From NCBI GenBank assembly GCA_020629715.1, contig JAHDCU010000001.1, positions 496,001 through 560,000 of the forward strand: 64,000 bases of DNA, given 5' to 3'. Both the position numbers and the translations under genes were made by a program. The notes under the pieces were generated by a model, which searched no databases, was not told the origin of the DNA, and saw only the letters and a program-made list of their open reading frames with translations. This document shows positions 15,936 to 24,892 of the stretch, in pieces; the first letter of the stretch is position 1; each line of letters opens with the position of its first letter. This DNA comes from Saprospiraceae bacterium (GTDB taxonomy: Bacteria; Bacteroidota; Bacteroidia; Chitinophagales; Saprospiraceae).

Positions 15936-16832
15936 ATGAATCTATCCAAAGCTAATTTTTCAAAAGCAAGGGATTTTATATTGACCAATGCGCGGATGAT
16001 CGAACGACGGCTATTTCATTTTCATTTTGAAAACGATCATCCCGAAGGAATATATCATGCGATTTATGCATATCGAAACTCAGATGGTGGATTTGGTCAT
16101 GGTATGGAGCCAGATACCTCTTCACCCGAAAGCCAACCACTTTTCACCATCATGGCCCTTGAAACTTTAGATGAGGTAGGATATCTCACAGCAGATATCA
16201 TAAAGAAAGATTTTCTGCCATACTTTGAAAGTATCATCACCGATTCAGGTGGGATTCCTTGGATGCTTAGACCCAAAAGTGAATATCCCTGTGCAGAGCA
16301 TTTTAAGACCGTAAAAGAGTGGGCGGCATTTAGTACAACAGCTCCTTTAGTTGCGATGCTTGAGAAATATAACGTAGATACTTTTTGGAAAGAAAAAGCA
16401 GAAGAATTTGTCTGGAAGGAAATCGAAAGAATTAAAGAGAAACATGTCTTTTGTCATTTATGTACTCCTCGCAGGTTATTCTTTTTGAAATACACTAAAA
16501 ACCGTGTTAAAGCTGAAAAAGCACTTCAGGACTTAAAGAAATGGATACTAGCAGAAGGGGTAATCTTTAACGATCGATCTGACGAAGGATGGGGTCTTTA
16601 TGGAAAACCGCATTGTCTTTACTATGCCCCATCACCGGCCAGCACTCTAAGCTCAATATTTTCTAAAGCCATGATAGATGAAGATATTAATGAACTCATA
16701 AGTCGCCAAAAAGATGATGGTAGATGGGATACTTGGTATGGATTGAGTGAGGGCATGAAGTTAGAATGGGCAGGTATACAAACCTTATGGACTTTAAAGA
16801 CACTTAAAAGTTATAATAGAATAGAGCGTTAA
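15936..16832 (+). CDS. Prenyltransferase/squalene-oxidase-repeat (alpha/alpha toroid) protein
   Basis: I use the ATG at 15936 rather than the GTG at 15927. The 298-residue protein contains terpenoid-cyclase-toroid repeats: YAYRNSDGGFGHGMEPD...SPESQPLFTIMALETLDEVGY near the N-terminus and RQKDDGRWDTWYG...LEWAGIQTLWTLKTL near the C-terminus. The QxxDG-W pattern is characteristic of this fold. There is no DxDD or similar motif that would prove cyclase activity, and no signal peptide. Its role is unknown; homologues are usually annotated as hypothetical. Confidence 0.7.
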   Translation: MNLSKANFSKARDFILTNARMIERRLFHFHFENDHPEGIYHAIYAYRNSDGGFGHGMEPDTSSPESQPLFTIMALETLDEVGYLTADIIKKDFLPYFESIITDSGGIPWMLRPKSEYPCAEHFKTVKEWAAFSTTAPLVAMLEKYNVDTFWKEKAEEFVWKEIERIKEKHVFCHLCTPRRLFFLKYTKNRVKAEKALQDLKKWILAEGVIFNDRSDEGWGLYGKPHCLYYAPSPASTLSSIFSKAMIDEDINELISRQKDDGRWDTWYGLSEGMKLEWAGIQTLWTLKTLKSYNRIER

Positions 16833-16910
16833 AAGTAATAAGCTTCTATATTAAACCTTCAAAAGTAATATCAGTCTACCTATTATTGTCCAACTTAATA
16901 CTGATCATAC

Positions 16911-18716
16911 ATGTCCGTTTCTACACGATGTTATTCCACATTTATTTTCCTATTTATACTATACACTCTAAGCTCACAAGTCTCTACTCAATGGGGACCA
17001 GATAGTTATATACGAATAGAAGAGGGATCAGGTGGTTTTATAGCAACATTGGATGCTGGAGATCGATTTGGTAGAGACCATGATGCGATTGGTGATGTCA
17101 ATGGAGATGGCATTATTGATTTAGTCATAGGTGCTCGATCTGATGACGATGGTCAGACCGATGCAGGTGCGGTCTATATTTTATTCATGAATAGCGATGG
17201 TACCGTAAAATCCAACCAAAAAATATCAGCACTTGAAGGAGGATTCAATGAGAATTTGTCAGGCTCTAACTTTTTTGGTTATGGGGTCGCTGGCATAGGA
17301 GATTACAACGATGATGATATTCCGGATATCGCGGTCACTTCTGGATCTAATAATGCTGCTTTATACATCATTCACCTCAATACAGATGGTACCGTAAAGG
17401 ATTATGTCAAGAACTCAAATATCTCTTCTCAAGGTCTTTCAGCCATTGGAGACATTAATAATGACGGCAAGATTGATCTAGTCGTTTGCGATCCGAATAG
17501 CGATATCGGTGGAATGAACCGCGGAGCTATACATATCATTTTTTTGGATGAGAGTTCTCAGATTATGGAAAACAATACCGTAACCATTGCCTCGGGCACC
17601 AACGGATTTGAAGGAGTTTTAGACAACAATGATCGTTTTGGTGGACGTGAAGTAGCCATGGTAGGAGATCTTGACGGTGATGGCTCTATCGAAATGGCAG
17701 TAGCCGCCTTTCAGTCCAATGGAGGTATAGGAGCGATCTGGATAATATCCTTAGATCCTACAGACTATCGAGTAATCTCTCAGATCAAAATAACAGAAAG
17801 CCTTAATGGCTTTGATGATACCCTATCTACAAGCACCAACCCCAATGGCACAAGCGGAGCACAATTTGGTCATGCCCTCTGCAACACTGGTGATCTAAAT
17901 GGCGATGGTATATCTGATCTATTCACTGGTGCCAATCAACAGGGATTGGGAGATGCTTACATTCTGTATTTAAATTCCGATAAAACGGTGAAGACTTATG
18001 CAAAAATTGATGAATCCGAGGGAGGATTTGATCTTGAATTTGATGCTGGTGATGAAGAACGATTTTCACGTTCTATATCTTATGTAGGGGATCTTCGTGG
18101 AGACGGTAGCATCGCGATTAATGTAGGCGGAGGAGTTGGAGTCGGTGGCACAGGCACGATGTATTTATTGTTTTTCAAACCCTGTGAATTTGATCAAATC
18201 GAAGGTTTAAACTTTTGGAGTAGCGGTAATACGCTCTTTTCCAATTGGAACCATGGCACTCAAATGGTCATTGGCGAACCTTTGTCATTTGAGCAATGCA
18301 CGTTCAAGTCTTTCGAAACGAATGCACCATACTTCACATACAACGAAGCAGATGGACGATGCATATGCAAAGATTCCACGGCCACCTTGGCAATGAGCAC
18401 AGAATCAAGTACTGCTTATATTAATGAGTGTCAAAACCCCAACTCAACGAACAACCAAGATATAGACCTTAATTCTCTGGCATCGATTTACCCAAATCCT
18501 ACGAGTTCTTTAATATCAATTAAGCTTCCTGAAGACTCATTTTATGATCAAGGTTTCCTTGAAGTATATTCGGTAGACGGTCGATTATTGCATACTAGGA
18601 AGATTACTTCTTCTTTGACTGATGTTGATTTGTCAGATTACGAAAATGGCATTTATCTATTGGTACTTACGCTTGAGCAAATTTCTCAGTCGTATAGGGT
18701 TTTCAAACATGAGTAG
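16911..18716 (+). CDS. Secreted FG-GAP (integrin-alpha-like) repeat protein with T9SS sorting domain
   Basis: The 601-residue protein has an N-terminal signal peptide and at least five FG-GAP-type repeats, each with a calcium loop such as DVNGDGIIDLVIG, DYNDDDIPDIA, DINNDGKIDLV, DLDGDGSIEMA and DLNGDGISDLF. These form a beta-propeller used for surface binding. From about residue 520 a T9SS sorting domain follows (IYPNPTSSLISIKL...VYSVDGRLLHTR...YLLVLTLEQISQSYRVFKHE). A cysteine-containing segment of about 90 residues separates propeller and sorting domain. Ligand unknown. It appears monocistronic. Confidence 0.88.
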   Translation: MSVSTRCYSTFIFLFILYTLSSQVSTQWGPDSYIRIEEGSGGFIATLDAGDRFGRDHDAIGDVNGDGIIDLVIGARSDDDGQTDAGAVYILFMNSDGTVKSNQKISALEGGFNENLSGSNFFGYGVAGIGDYNDDDIPDIAVTSGSNNAALYIIHLNTDGTVKDYVKNSNISSQGLSAIGDINNDGKIDLVVCDPNSDIGGMNRGAIHIIFLDESSQIMENNTVTIASGTNGFEGVLDNNDRFGGREVAMVGDLDGDGSIEMAVAAFQSNGGIGAIWIISLDPTDYRVISQIKITESLNGFDDTLSTSTNPNGTSGAQFGHALCNTGDLNGDGISDLFTGANQQGLGDAYILYLNSDKTVKTYAKIDESEGGFDLEFDAGDEERFSRSISYVGDLRGDGSIAINVGGGVGVGGTGTMYLLFFKPCEFDQIEGLNFWSSGNTLFSNWNHGTQMVIGEPLSFEQCTFKSFETNAPYFTYNEADGRCICKDSTATLAMSTESSTAYINECQNPNSTNNQDIDLNSLASIYPNPTSSLISIKLPEDSFYDQGFLEVYSVDGRLLHTRKITSSLTDVDLSDYENGIYLLVLTLEQISQSYRVFKHE

Positions 18717-18813
18717 CCTTTGATGACTAATTTTTATGGTTTCTTCTTATTATAGCTATAATGCTTGAGAGGACGATAATATAAGCCGCCTCCCTTTTAC
18801 TACCTTTATCATA

Positions 18814-19764
18814 ATGATGAATGAGCCTTTCAGATCCGTCATATTAAAAGCAACAGGAGCAAGTGGTTTTTTTGAAAAAGAAATGATCCAGTCTCTTTGG
18901 AGTGGTTATGGTAAAATATTGAGAATTACATTACGTGGTGCTACGATAGAAAGTGTAGTTGTCAAACATGTACAACTTCCAAAATCCAAAAATCATCCCC
19001 GCGGATGGAATACAGATATCGGTCATCAACGAAAACTCAAATCTTACCAAGTAGAAACTCATTGGTATCAACAATACAGCAAAAGAAGTAAAGCCAGGCT
19101 ACCACATTGTCTAGCGATAGAAACATATGATGATGAGGTACTGATGGTATTAGAAGATCTCGATCACGCTGGATTTCCTTTAAGAAAACATAGCCTCACA
19201 TGGACAGAAATAGCAGCTTGTTTGAGGTGGTTAGCAGAGTTTCATGCTAGTTATCTCAATGTCTCCCCTACTGGCCTTTGGGATGTGGGCACCTACTGGC
19301 ATCTAGAGACTAGGCCTCATGAATTAGAAGTATTGGATGATAAAAAGCTCAAAGAATCGGCGGAAGCGATTGATCAAAAATTGAATGAATGCACGTATAA
19401 AACATTAGTCCATGGAGATGCAAAATTGGCAAACTTTTGTTTTTCAGAAGATGGCCAAGTAGCAGGCGTTGACTTTCAATACGTTGGTGGTGGATGTGGT
19501 ATGAAAGATCTTGCATACTTCATAGGGAGCTGTCTAACTGATAAAGAATGTGAGCGGCTAGAGAGTCAGATATTAGATACTTATTTTGAATATCTACAAG
19601 CTAGTCTACCTATTCCTAATGAAGCGCTTGAATCCGAATGGCGATCACTCTATCGAGTTGCTTGGGCAGATTTTCATCGATTCTTGAAAGGCTGGAGCCC
19701 AGGGCACTGGAAGATCAACAGTTATAGCGAACGCATCACCCGTGAAGTCATTGAAAATCTATAA
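18814..19764 (+). CDS. Aminoglycoside-phosphotransferase/EcKinase-like small-molecule kinase
   Basis: The 316-residue protein has the kinase-like catalytic motif [11 protein letters not shown] (HGD at 200-202) and a DFQ metal motif (D220), with an ATP-anchoring VVVKHV lysine (K51). The layout resembles the ecdysteroid-kinase-like (DUF1679/CHK) branch of the APH superfamily. The substrate is unknown, probably a small alcohol or choline-like compound. The stop overlaps the start of the IMPase-family gene by one base (TAATGG), so the kinase and phosphatase genes are translationally coupled. Confidence 0.8.
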   Translation: MMNEPFRSVILKATGASGFFEKEMIQSLWSGYGKILRITLRGATIESVVVKHVQLPKSKNHPRGWNTDIGHQRKLKSYQVETHWYQQYSKRSKARLPHCLAIETYDDEVLMVLEDLDHAGFPLRKHSLTWTEIAACLRWLAEFHASYLNVSPTGLWDVGTYWHLETRPHELEVLDDKKLKESAEAIDQKLNECTYKTLVHGDAKLANFCFSEDGQVAGVDFQYVGGGCGMKDLAYFIGSCLTDKECERLESQILDTYFEYLQASLPIPNEALESEWRSLYRVAWADFHRFLKGWSPGHWKINSYSERITREVIENL

Positions 19765-20585
19765 TGGTGGACTTAAAGAAACTTTGTGATATAGCTATTG
19801 ATGCAGCTCAAGCTGCAGGTACAATCATAAGTCAACACATGGATCATGACATTGAAGTGCATGAAAAGAAAGCAGGCACTAGCCGTGCATCTCAAGTCAT
19901 CACAGAGGTAGATCGAAAATGTGAGAAAGCCATTATTGATATCCTCACTCCAAGCTGTGAAAAGTACGATCTTGCCCTACTCTCCGAAGAAACAGAAGAT
20001 GATGGCAGCAGATTTATCAAGGAGTACTTCTGGTGTATAGACCCTATGGACGGTACGCTAGCATTCATCAATAAACGCCCTGGGTATTCAGTCTCTATAG
20101 CTCTGGTTGCCAAAGACGGCACTCCACATATTGGTGTAGTACTAGATCCAAGTACTGCTCATCATTATCATGCGATCAAAGGAATGGGAGCATATAAAAA
20201 TCATCATCCGTGGACGATCACATCTAAGAATAACCTTCTTACTTATGTCACGGATAAAAGGCTAGCCGATACTCCAAAAAAAGATCAAATAGAGTCGATG
20301 CTTGAACGTATCAAGTCACAACATAATCTAGATGGCATCAAAGAAATCCATGGCGGCGGCGCTGTATTAAACGCCATACAAGTACTAGAAAATAATCCCG
20401 CAGTGATGATAAAACTACCTAAAAAAGAAGAAGGTGGAGGCTGCATTTGGGACTATGCCGCCACGGCTTGTATTTTTCATGAGTTAGGTAGACAGGCATC
20501 TAGCTATCATGGTGATAAATTAGATTTGAATAAGAAAGACGGTGCTTTTATGAATGTGGTTGGAGTGTATTTTGAAAATATATGA
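19764..20585 (+). CDS. Inositol-monophosphatase-superfamily phosphatase, CysQ-like
   Basis: The 273-residue protein has the superfamily metal site: SEET (74-77), DPMDGT (93-98, with D93 and D96) and the later WDYAA aspartate. It could be a 3'(2'),5'-bisphosphate nucleotidase (CysQ, removing PAP from sulfate assimilation) or another IMPase-type enzyme; DGTLAFINKRPGYSVSIALV resembles CysQ but does not settle it. It is coupled to the upstream kinase. A Cys-controlled leader and an ATP-grasp gene follow 57 bases after its stop, which fits a link with sulfur metabolism (inference). Confidence 0.82.
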   Translation: MVDLKKLCDIAIDAAQAAGTIISQHMDHDIEVHEKKAGTSRASQVITEVDRKCEKAIIDILTPSCEKYDLALLSEETEDDGSRFIKEYFWCIDPMDGTLAFINKRPGYSVSIALVAKDGTPHIGVVLDPSTAHHYHAIKGMGAYKNHHPWTITSKNNLLTYVTDKRLADTPKKDQIESMLERIKSQHNLDGIKEIHGGGAVLNAIQVLENNPAVMIKLPKKEEGGGCIWDYAATACIFHELGRQASSYHGDKLDLNKKDGAFMNVVGVYFENI

Positions 20586-20603
20586 TCTGTTTTGGTCTAT
20601 CTA

Positions 20604-20634
20604 TTGACTTAAGCTCAAATTCTACATAACTTGC
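20604..20634 (+). promoter_or_regulatory. Candidate promoter of the Cys leader
   Basis: TTGAC at 20604-20608 and TAACTTGC at 20627-20634 have 20 bases between TTG and TAAC, close to Bacteroidota spacing. The -7 box ends 7 bases before the leader ATG at 20642, so the transcript may start at or next to this ATG. The same box-to-ATG distance is found for the ileS leader. Confidence 0.45.
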
Positions 20635-20641
20635 GATCAAA

Positions 20642-20719
20642 ATGAATTATACTTATTTACATACTGCTTGTTGTTGCTGTTGTCCATTGCGTAAATGGAG
20701 CAGAGTACGGCATATGTAA
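20642..20719 (+). CDS. Polycysteine leader peptide (25 residues)
   Basis: ATG at 20642 to TAA at 20717-20719 encodes 25 residues with five consecutive cysteines at positions 10-14 (TGT TGT TGC TGT TGT), in the context HTACCCCCPLRKW. Five consecutive Cys codons are very unlikely by chance, and an intrinsic terminator follows before the next gene. Polycysteine leader ORFs acting as cysteine-responsive attenuators are known in mycobacteria. The leader end (20698-20711) can pair with the terminator 5' arm, so stalling on Cys codons would expose it. Confidence 0.8.
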   Translation: MNYTYLHTACCCCCPLRKWSRVRHM

Positions 20720-20747
20720 TTATTAAATACATAATTATAGAAATATC

Positions 20748-20781
20748 AAAGCCTTCTCGCTCACGTGAGAGGGCTTTTTTT
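20748..20781 (+). terminator. Intrinsic terminator / attenuator before the ATP-grasp gene
   Basis: AAAGCCTTCTC (20748-20758) and GAGAGGGCTTT (20767-20777) form an 11-base stem with one G-U pair, loop GCTCACGT, followed by a run of seven T ending at 20781. The next gene starts at 20803. The 5' arm and loop (20751-20762) can instead pair with 20698-20711: GGC with GCC, A with T, GAG with CTC, GAGC with GCTC, leaving single bulges at 20702 and 20708 and one mismatch. Confidence 0.85.
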
Positions 20782-20802
20782 ATGACCCTACAATAATATA
20801 AA

Positions 20803-21762
20803 ATGAAAATTTACGTCATACATGAAAACGAAGATTGGTTAGTTCCACTAAGAGCTGCCTTTGAAAAATTGAATGTACCATATGAAGAATGGTTTATCAA
20901 TAATCTTTCGCTGGACTTAAACTCTACCCCACCTGAGGGTATTTTTTATAATCGGATGAGTGCTTCTGCCCATACCAGAGATCACCGATATGCTCCTGAG
21001 ATGACAGCCAATATATTAGCATGGCTAGAACGCCATGGGCGCAAGGTCATCAATGGACGTAAAGCCCTACAGCTAGAACTCAGAAAATCAGAGCAGTACC
21101 TAGCACTTCAGCAATTTAATATACCTCATCCTAAGACTGTGATCTCAAATCATGTAGAATCATTATCCAAAGCTGTCGATCGATTAAATACATTTCCATT
21201 TATACTGAAACCTAATAGGGGTGGTAAAGGTACAGGAGTACAACTATTTCAGACTAAGGAGAGCTTATTACAATCCATTAAGAATGACCAAATCGGAGAG
21301 TCTTTGGATGGTATTTGGTTGGTACAAGAATATATCAAACCAGCAGATGGACGTATCGTAAGAGCTGAGTTTATAGGTGGCAAAATGATCTATGCGGTGA
21401 GTATAGATGCTCAAAATGGCTTCGAGTTATGTCCTGCAGATTCATGCAATATCGAAGATGCTTTTTGTCCCGCTAATCAAGACCAATCTTCTTCTAAGTT
21501 CGTCATCCTAGATAATTATCAAAATGAACATGTGGAGCAATACAAAGCTTTTCTTGAGTCTAATGATATCGGGATTGGAGCATTAGAATATGTCGAAGAT
21601 GCTAGCGGAACTAAGTGGGTTTATGATGTCAACACCAATACGAACTATAACTCCAAGGCAGAGCATAATTCCGAGCGAAAGAAAGAAGGGATGCTGGAAA
21701 TTGCCAAGTTTCTGGAGCAAGAACTGAGTAGTTTATATGCAATGGGGCTTGAATATGCTTAG
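20803..21762 (+). CDS. ATP-grasp ligase, likely in cysteine/thiol metabolism
   Basis: The 319-residue protein has an ATP-grasp fold: FPFILKPNRGGKGTGVQLF (131-149, the nucleotide-binding loop), WLVQEYIKPADGRIVRAEFI, and the metal-binding end GALEYVEDASGTKWVYDVNTNTNYN. ATP-grasp enzymes join a carboxylate to an amine or thiol via an acyl phosphate. I do not recognise a specific substrate. The gene is the only one after the polycysteine attenuator, so its expression should rise when charged tRNA(Cys) is low; this suggests a role in making or saving cysteine or a low-molecular-weight thiol (inference). Confidence 0.85.
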   Translation: MKIYVIHENEDWLVPLRAAFEKLNVPYEEWFINNLSLDLNSTPPEGIFYNRMSASAHTRDHRYAPEMTANILAWLERHGRKVINGRKALQLELRKSEQYLALQQFNIPHPKTVISNHVESLSKAVDRLNTFPFILKPNRGGKGTGVQLFQTKESLLQSIKNDQIGESLDGIWLVQEYIKPADGRIVRAEFIGGKMIYAVSIDAQNGFELCPADSCNIEDAFCPANQDQSSSKFVILDNYQNEHVEQYKAFLESNDIGIGALEYVEDASGTKWVYDVNTNTNYNSKAEHNSERKKEGMLEIAKFLEQELSSLYAMGLEYA

Positions 21763-22010
21763 GTCACATTTTCTAACGTCCTAGGTTCAAGTACGCTTGT
21801 ATTATCATATCATCTTTGAATGCAGACTATGAAATAGCATAATGATTAAGCACAAAGAATAATCAGTCATGTGTATCACATCTAGTATACGCAAATCAGT
21901 TTTTTAAGAATTATTGCTCAGATATAAATATCCTCCTTTAAGAATAGCCTATACATTATAATATTTTACCATATTAGTGCTTAGTTGTTTATCAAAAACT
22001 CACGATAGTT

Positions 22011-23345
22011 ATGAAAAAAGTATTTACCTCCATTTTTATGTTCACCATTGTATTGTCTTATGCTCAAGACTTCACACGAAGTGAATCTACTGGTCTAGGA
22101 TTTGGAAACTTTGAAGTTGTAGATTTCAATAGTGATGGTTTCCCTGATCTAGTTGGTGTTGATTTTAATTTTAATAATCAAGACGAACTTTATGTTGCTA
22201 TCAACAATGGAGATAGTCCTACTACCTATACCTCTGAGGTGATTTTGGTAACCAATATTACTGGAAACCCGACAACTGGGGATATCGATGGTGATGGCGA
22301 TATGGATATACTATACACTAATGAAGATACTGATGAAATCAACTCTCTCATTAATGATGGCGCTCAAAACTTTACGAATATAGGTCTCAGTATATTCGGC
22401 ATCAACAGACTGAAATTTACGGATCTAGATGGCGATGGCAATCCTGATATTATTGGCATCAACCGAAGTACTGATTATATGCTTATCAACTTTAGACTTC
22501 CTGATGGCACCAACCAATCTTTGGATATATCTTTTGATGAAGATGTGCAGAGTTTTGATGTGGTAGATCTTGATGGCAATACATTTGCAGATATCGTAGT
22601 AGGTTTTGAGGAGTTTGATGGAAAACAGGTATCCTTAGTCAATTTTAATAATTTCTTCCTAGAAGAGGAAGCGATCATTAGCAACAAAAATGATGGTATA
22701 GTACAAGTAAAATTTCATGATCTCAATGGTGATGATGATCAAGATATTGTCATATTATGGGATGATGGATTAAGCGTTTGGCTTAATGAATCTAATAACT
22801 TTTTTGATGAAAGACTACTTGTAGAAGCTGGCTTTTCGGATAATGTACGTTCGTTTGATATCGCGGATTATGACGGAGATCAAATCGATGATATCGTTTG
22901 GGGTACTAATAGTAATGGTATATTTTGGTTTAATAATACTGGAGCTGATGACTTTGTATACGAAAAGAAAGAAGTAGGCACAGTATCTCCAGCATTTCAA
23001 CTGAATAGTGCTGATATAGACCTAGATGGAGATCTAGATATCCTAGCTGCTAATGGCGACTATTGGTATTATGAGAATAATCTGGGTACACCCTCCAGTA
23101 ATCAAGAACTTATACAAGCTCAGATTACACTAGCCCCTAATCCTGCTACCGACTATATCGAGGTTATGGATACTAAGCAGCAATATATCAGCTATAGTAT
23201 CATGAATATAGATGGTAAAGTGCTCAGACAAGCGGATTATACTAGTAGCAAAATAGACCTAAGTGATCTATCCCATGGTACGTATATGATATCTCTTATC
23301 AATATAAATGCTCAACAGAGCGTAGTGCAATTTATCAAGAAGTAG
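22011..23345 (+). CDS. Secreted FG-GAP/VCBS repeat protein with T9SS sorting domain
   Basis: The 444-residue protein has a signal peptide (MKKVFTSIFMFTIVLSYAQ) and repeated acidic calcium loops (DFNSDGFPDLVGV, DIDGDGDMDILY, DLDGDGNPDIIG, DIDLDGDLDILAA), giving a seven-bladed-propeller-like body. From about residue 370 a T9SS sorting domain follows (LAPNPATDYIEVM...YSIMNIDGKVLRQ...GTYMISLI...VVQFIKK). It is probably a secreted or surface-attached binding protein. The 248 bases upstream hold no other gene that I can see. Confidence 0.86.
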   Translation: MKKVFTSIFMFTIVLSYAQDFTRSESTGLGFGNFEVVDFNSDGFPDLVGVDFNFNNQDELYVAINNGDSPTTYTSEVILVTNITGNPTTGDIDGDGDMDILYTNEDTDEINSLINDGAQNFTNIGLSIFGINRLKFTDLDGDGNPDIIGINRSTDYMLINFRLPDGTNQSLDISFDEDVQSFDVVDLDGNTFADIVVGFEEFDGKQVSLVNFNNFFLEEEAIISNKNDGIVQVKFHDLNGDDDQDIVILWDDGLSVWLNESNNFFDERLLVEAGFSDNVRSFDIADYDGDQIDDIVWGTNSNGIFWFNNTGADDFVYEKKEVGTVSPAFQLNSADIDLDGDLDILAANGDYWYYENNLGTPSSNQELIQAQITLAPNPATDYIEVMDTKQQYISYSIMNIDGKVLRQADYTSSKIDLSDLSHGTYMISLININAQQSVVQFIKK

Positions 23346-23663
23346 GTCTCATTTGGTTCTAAAACATCTAGGCTCAAGTACTTAGATTATAGCATAAAAC
23401 GAATAGGTAAATCTAGGAGAACTGTCTTACCAGCTAATGTATGAGGTCTTCACTATGAAGAGGACATAACACTTTTTTGCTTCAGTGCAATATACCTCTG
23501 CTCTTCTAGGCTTTTGAACCATGATCATCTGACGTATTCTACAACATAAGTGTATTGGGTCGCGGTTACTAACCACGACCATTCTGGGGAAACTCTACCG
23601 TTTTAGGTAAACCTAATTTTCCAGAAGGAAGTATGGGCTATTATCACCCAATTCCTTTTGACT
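23346..23663. other. Intergenic region with strong hairpins, no gene recognised
   Basis: This 318-base gap between convergent genes holds a hairpin GGTCG-C-GGTT-ACT-AACC-A-CGACC (23558-23580), without a T-run after it, and a short palindrome TAGGTAAACCTA near 23615-23626. I see no ORF with support and no RNA family I recognise. A segment around 23370-23395 weakly resembles 21780-21810 (CTAGG.TCAAGTAC). Confidence 0.5.
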
Positions 23664-24308
23664 CTAATGAAACCGATACCTATTATATACGTATTCATAA
23701 AAATGGAAACTAGGAAAATTTTCAAATCTAAAATGATCTAGTGTAATTTTTCCTGGGTCTGTCCTTTTTAAATACTCTAAATATAACTTAGCTACGATAA
23801 ACTTATTAGAACATCCAATGCTAAATTCTAAATGAGAAATTTCACTAAAGCTGAATCTTCCGAATTTTTCTGATCTCTTTGTTTTTGAATTAAATCTGTA
23901 TACACTGTAATCCACAGTTTTCAATAGCTCTGAAAAATCTACCACAGGTTGCTTGATTTCATATTTATTGAAATGAATATTGGGATAAGTTACTAAATCC
24001 GGAACTATATACTCTTCTTTCTCAATCTTGCATTTATCCACAATTGTAATATTCTTGGATTCAATAAGACCTAATACAACGTTACATTGACTAGTAATCC
24101 ATGGAGCGTTATTCTGAAATAAATCTTTGCTGTATTCTTTTTCATCCAAAAATGGTTCATAGAGTAAGACATATGCGTCTATCCCCTCAAACCACGATTT
24201 ATCCATATCAAATGCCTTATCAAGACCTATATATTTACCAATCACTCTCTTATCTACTAAAGGCGAGAGATCTATCCATAAGATGTCTCCATTCTTAATT
24301 GTTTTCAT
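23664..24308 (-). CDS. Hypothetical cytoplasmic protein, possibly Imm26-like
   Basis: The 214-residue protein starts MKTIKNGDILWIDLSP, which resembles the opening of Imm26-type immunity proteins (KxGDIFxIPL), with VIGKYIGLDKAFD next. The rest does not match anything I know. No signal peptide or membrane segment. It stands alone. The immunity idea is weak; unknown function is the safer reading. Confidence 0.55.
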   Translation of the reverse strand: MKTIKNGDILWIDLSPLVDKRVIGKYIGLDKAFDMDKSWFEGIDAYVLLYEPFLDEKEYSKDLFQNNAPWITSQCNVVLGLIESKNITIVDKCKIEKEEYIVPDLVTYPNIHFNKYEIKQPVVDFSELLKTVDYSVYRFNSKTKRSEKFGRFSFSEISHLEFSIGCSNKFIVAKLYLEYLKRTDPGKITLDHFRFENFPSFHFYEYVYNRYRFH

Positions 24309-24440
24309 TTAAAGTCGGTATACACAAAAAAACAAATTAATGATTATTCTCTTCAGTTTATGCAATTCCGAAACATCTCAATAACATTTTTAACCCCACC
24401 TTAAAACTCCAATTATCAGAAAAGGCTTTTCTTTGTGTCA

Positions 24441-24890
24441 ATGAAATGGATTTCTTTCATACTATCATTTGGCTTATGTATCTCGAGTAGCAATGCACAA
24501 GTAGACTTTAAGTCTGATAATGTCTGGAGTACATTGAGTATGGTGGAGTTCAAGCAGAGCTATGATGATGTATATGGTATCCTTGTAGAGAAAGCGGAAG
24601 TAAGTCCAATCACCATGGCACTCAATGGTAAAGAAATAGAAGTGGAAGGCTATATCATTCCGTTGACTGGGAAAGTTGGTCAAAGTCATTTCATGCTTTC
24701 GGCGCTACCTCAAAACATATGTTTCTTTTGCGGAGGAGCAGGACCTGAGACGGCTATGGAAGTCTACATGAAAGGTGAAACTAAAATGGAATACTCCGAC
24801 CAAAAAGTAAAGGTCAGAGGAATTTTAAACATAAATGCCAAAGATGCTTTAAGCTTATTATATACCTTGCAAGAAGCCGAAAAAATATAA
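24441..24890 (+). CDS. Exported protein with CFFCGGAGPET motif, first of a tandem pair
   Basis: I start at the ATG at 24441 (MKWISFILSFGLCISSSNAQ, a clean signal peptide) rather than the GTG at 24435. The mature 129-residue protein contains GYIIPL, then NICFFCGGAGPETAMEV with C94 and C97 as a CxxC pair, then VKVRGIL, a beta-barrel-like pattern. The motif also occurs in the next gene, which starts three bases after this stop, so the pair is an operon of paralogues. CxxC with a conserved acid suggests metal or redox chemistry in the periplasm (inference). Confidence 0.75.
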   Translation: MKWISFILSFGLCISSSNAQVDFKSDNVWSTLSMVEFKQSYDDVYGILVEKAEVSPITMALNGKEIEVEGYIIPLTGKVGQSHFMLSALPQNICFFCGGAGPETAMEVYMKGETKMEYSDQKVKVRGILNINAKDALSLLYTLQEAEKI

Positions 24891-24892
24891 CT

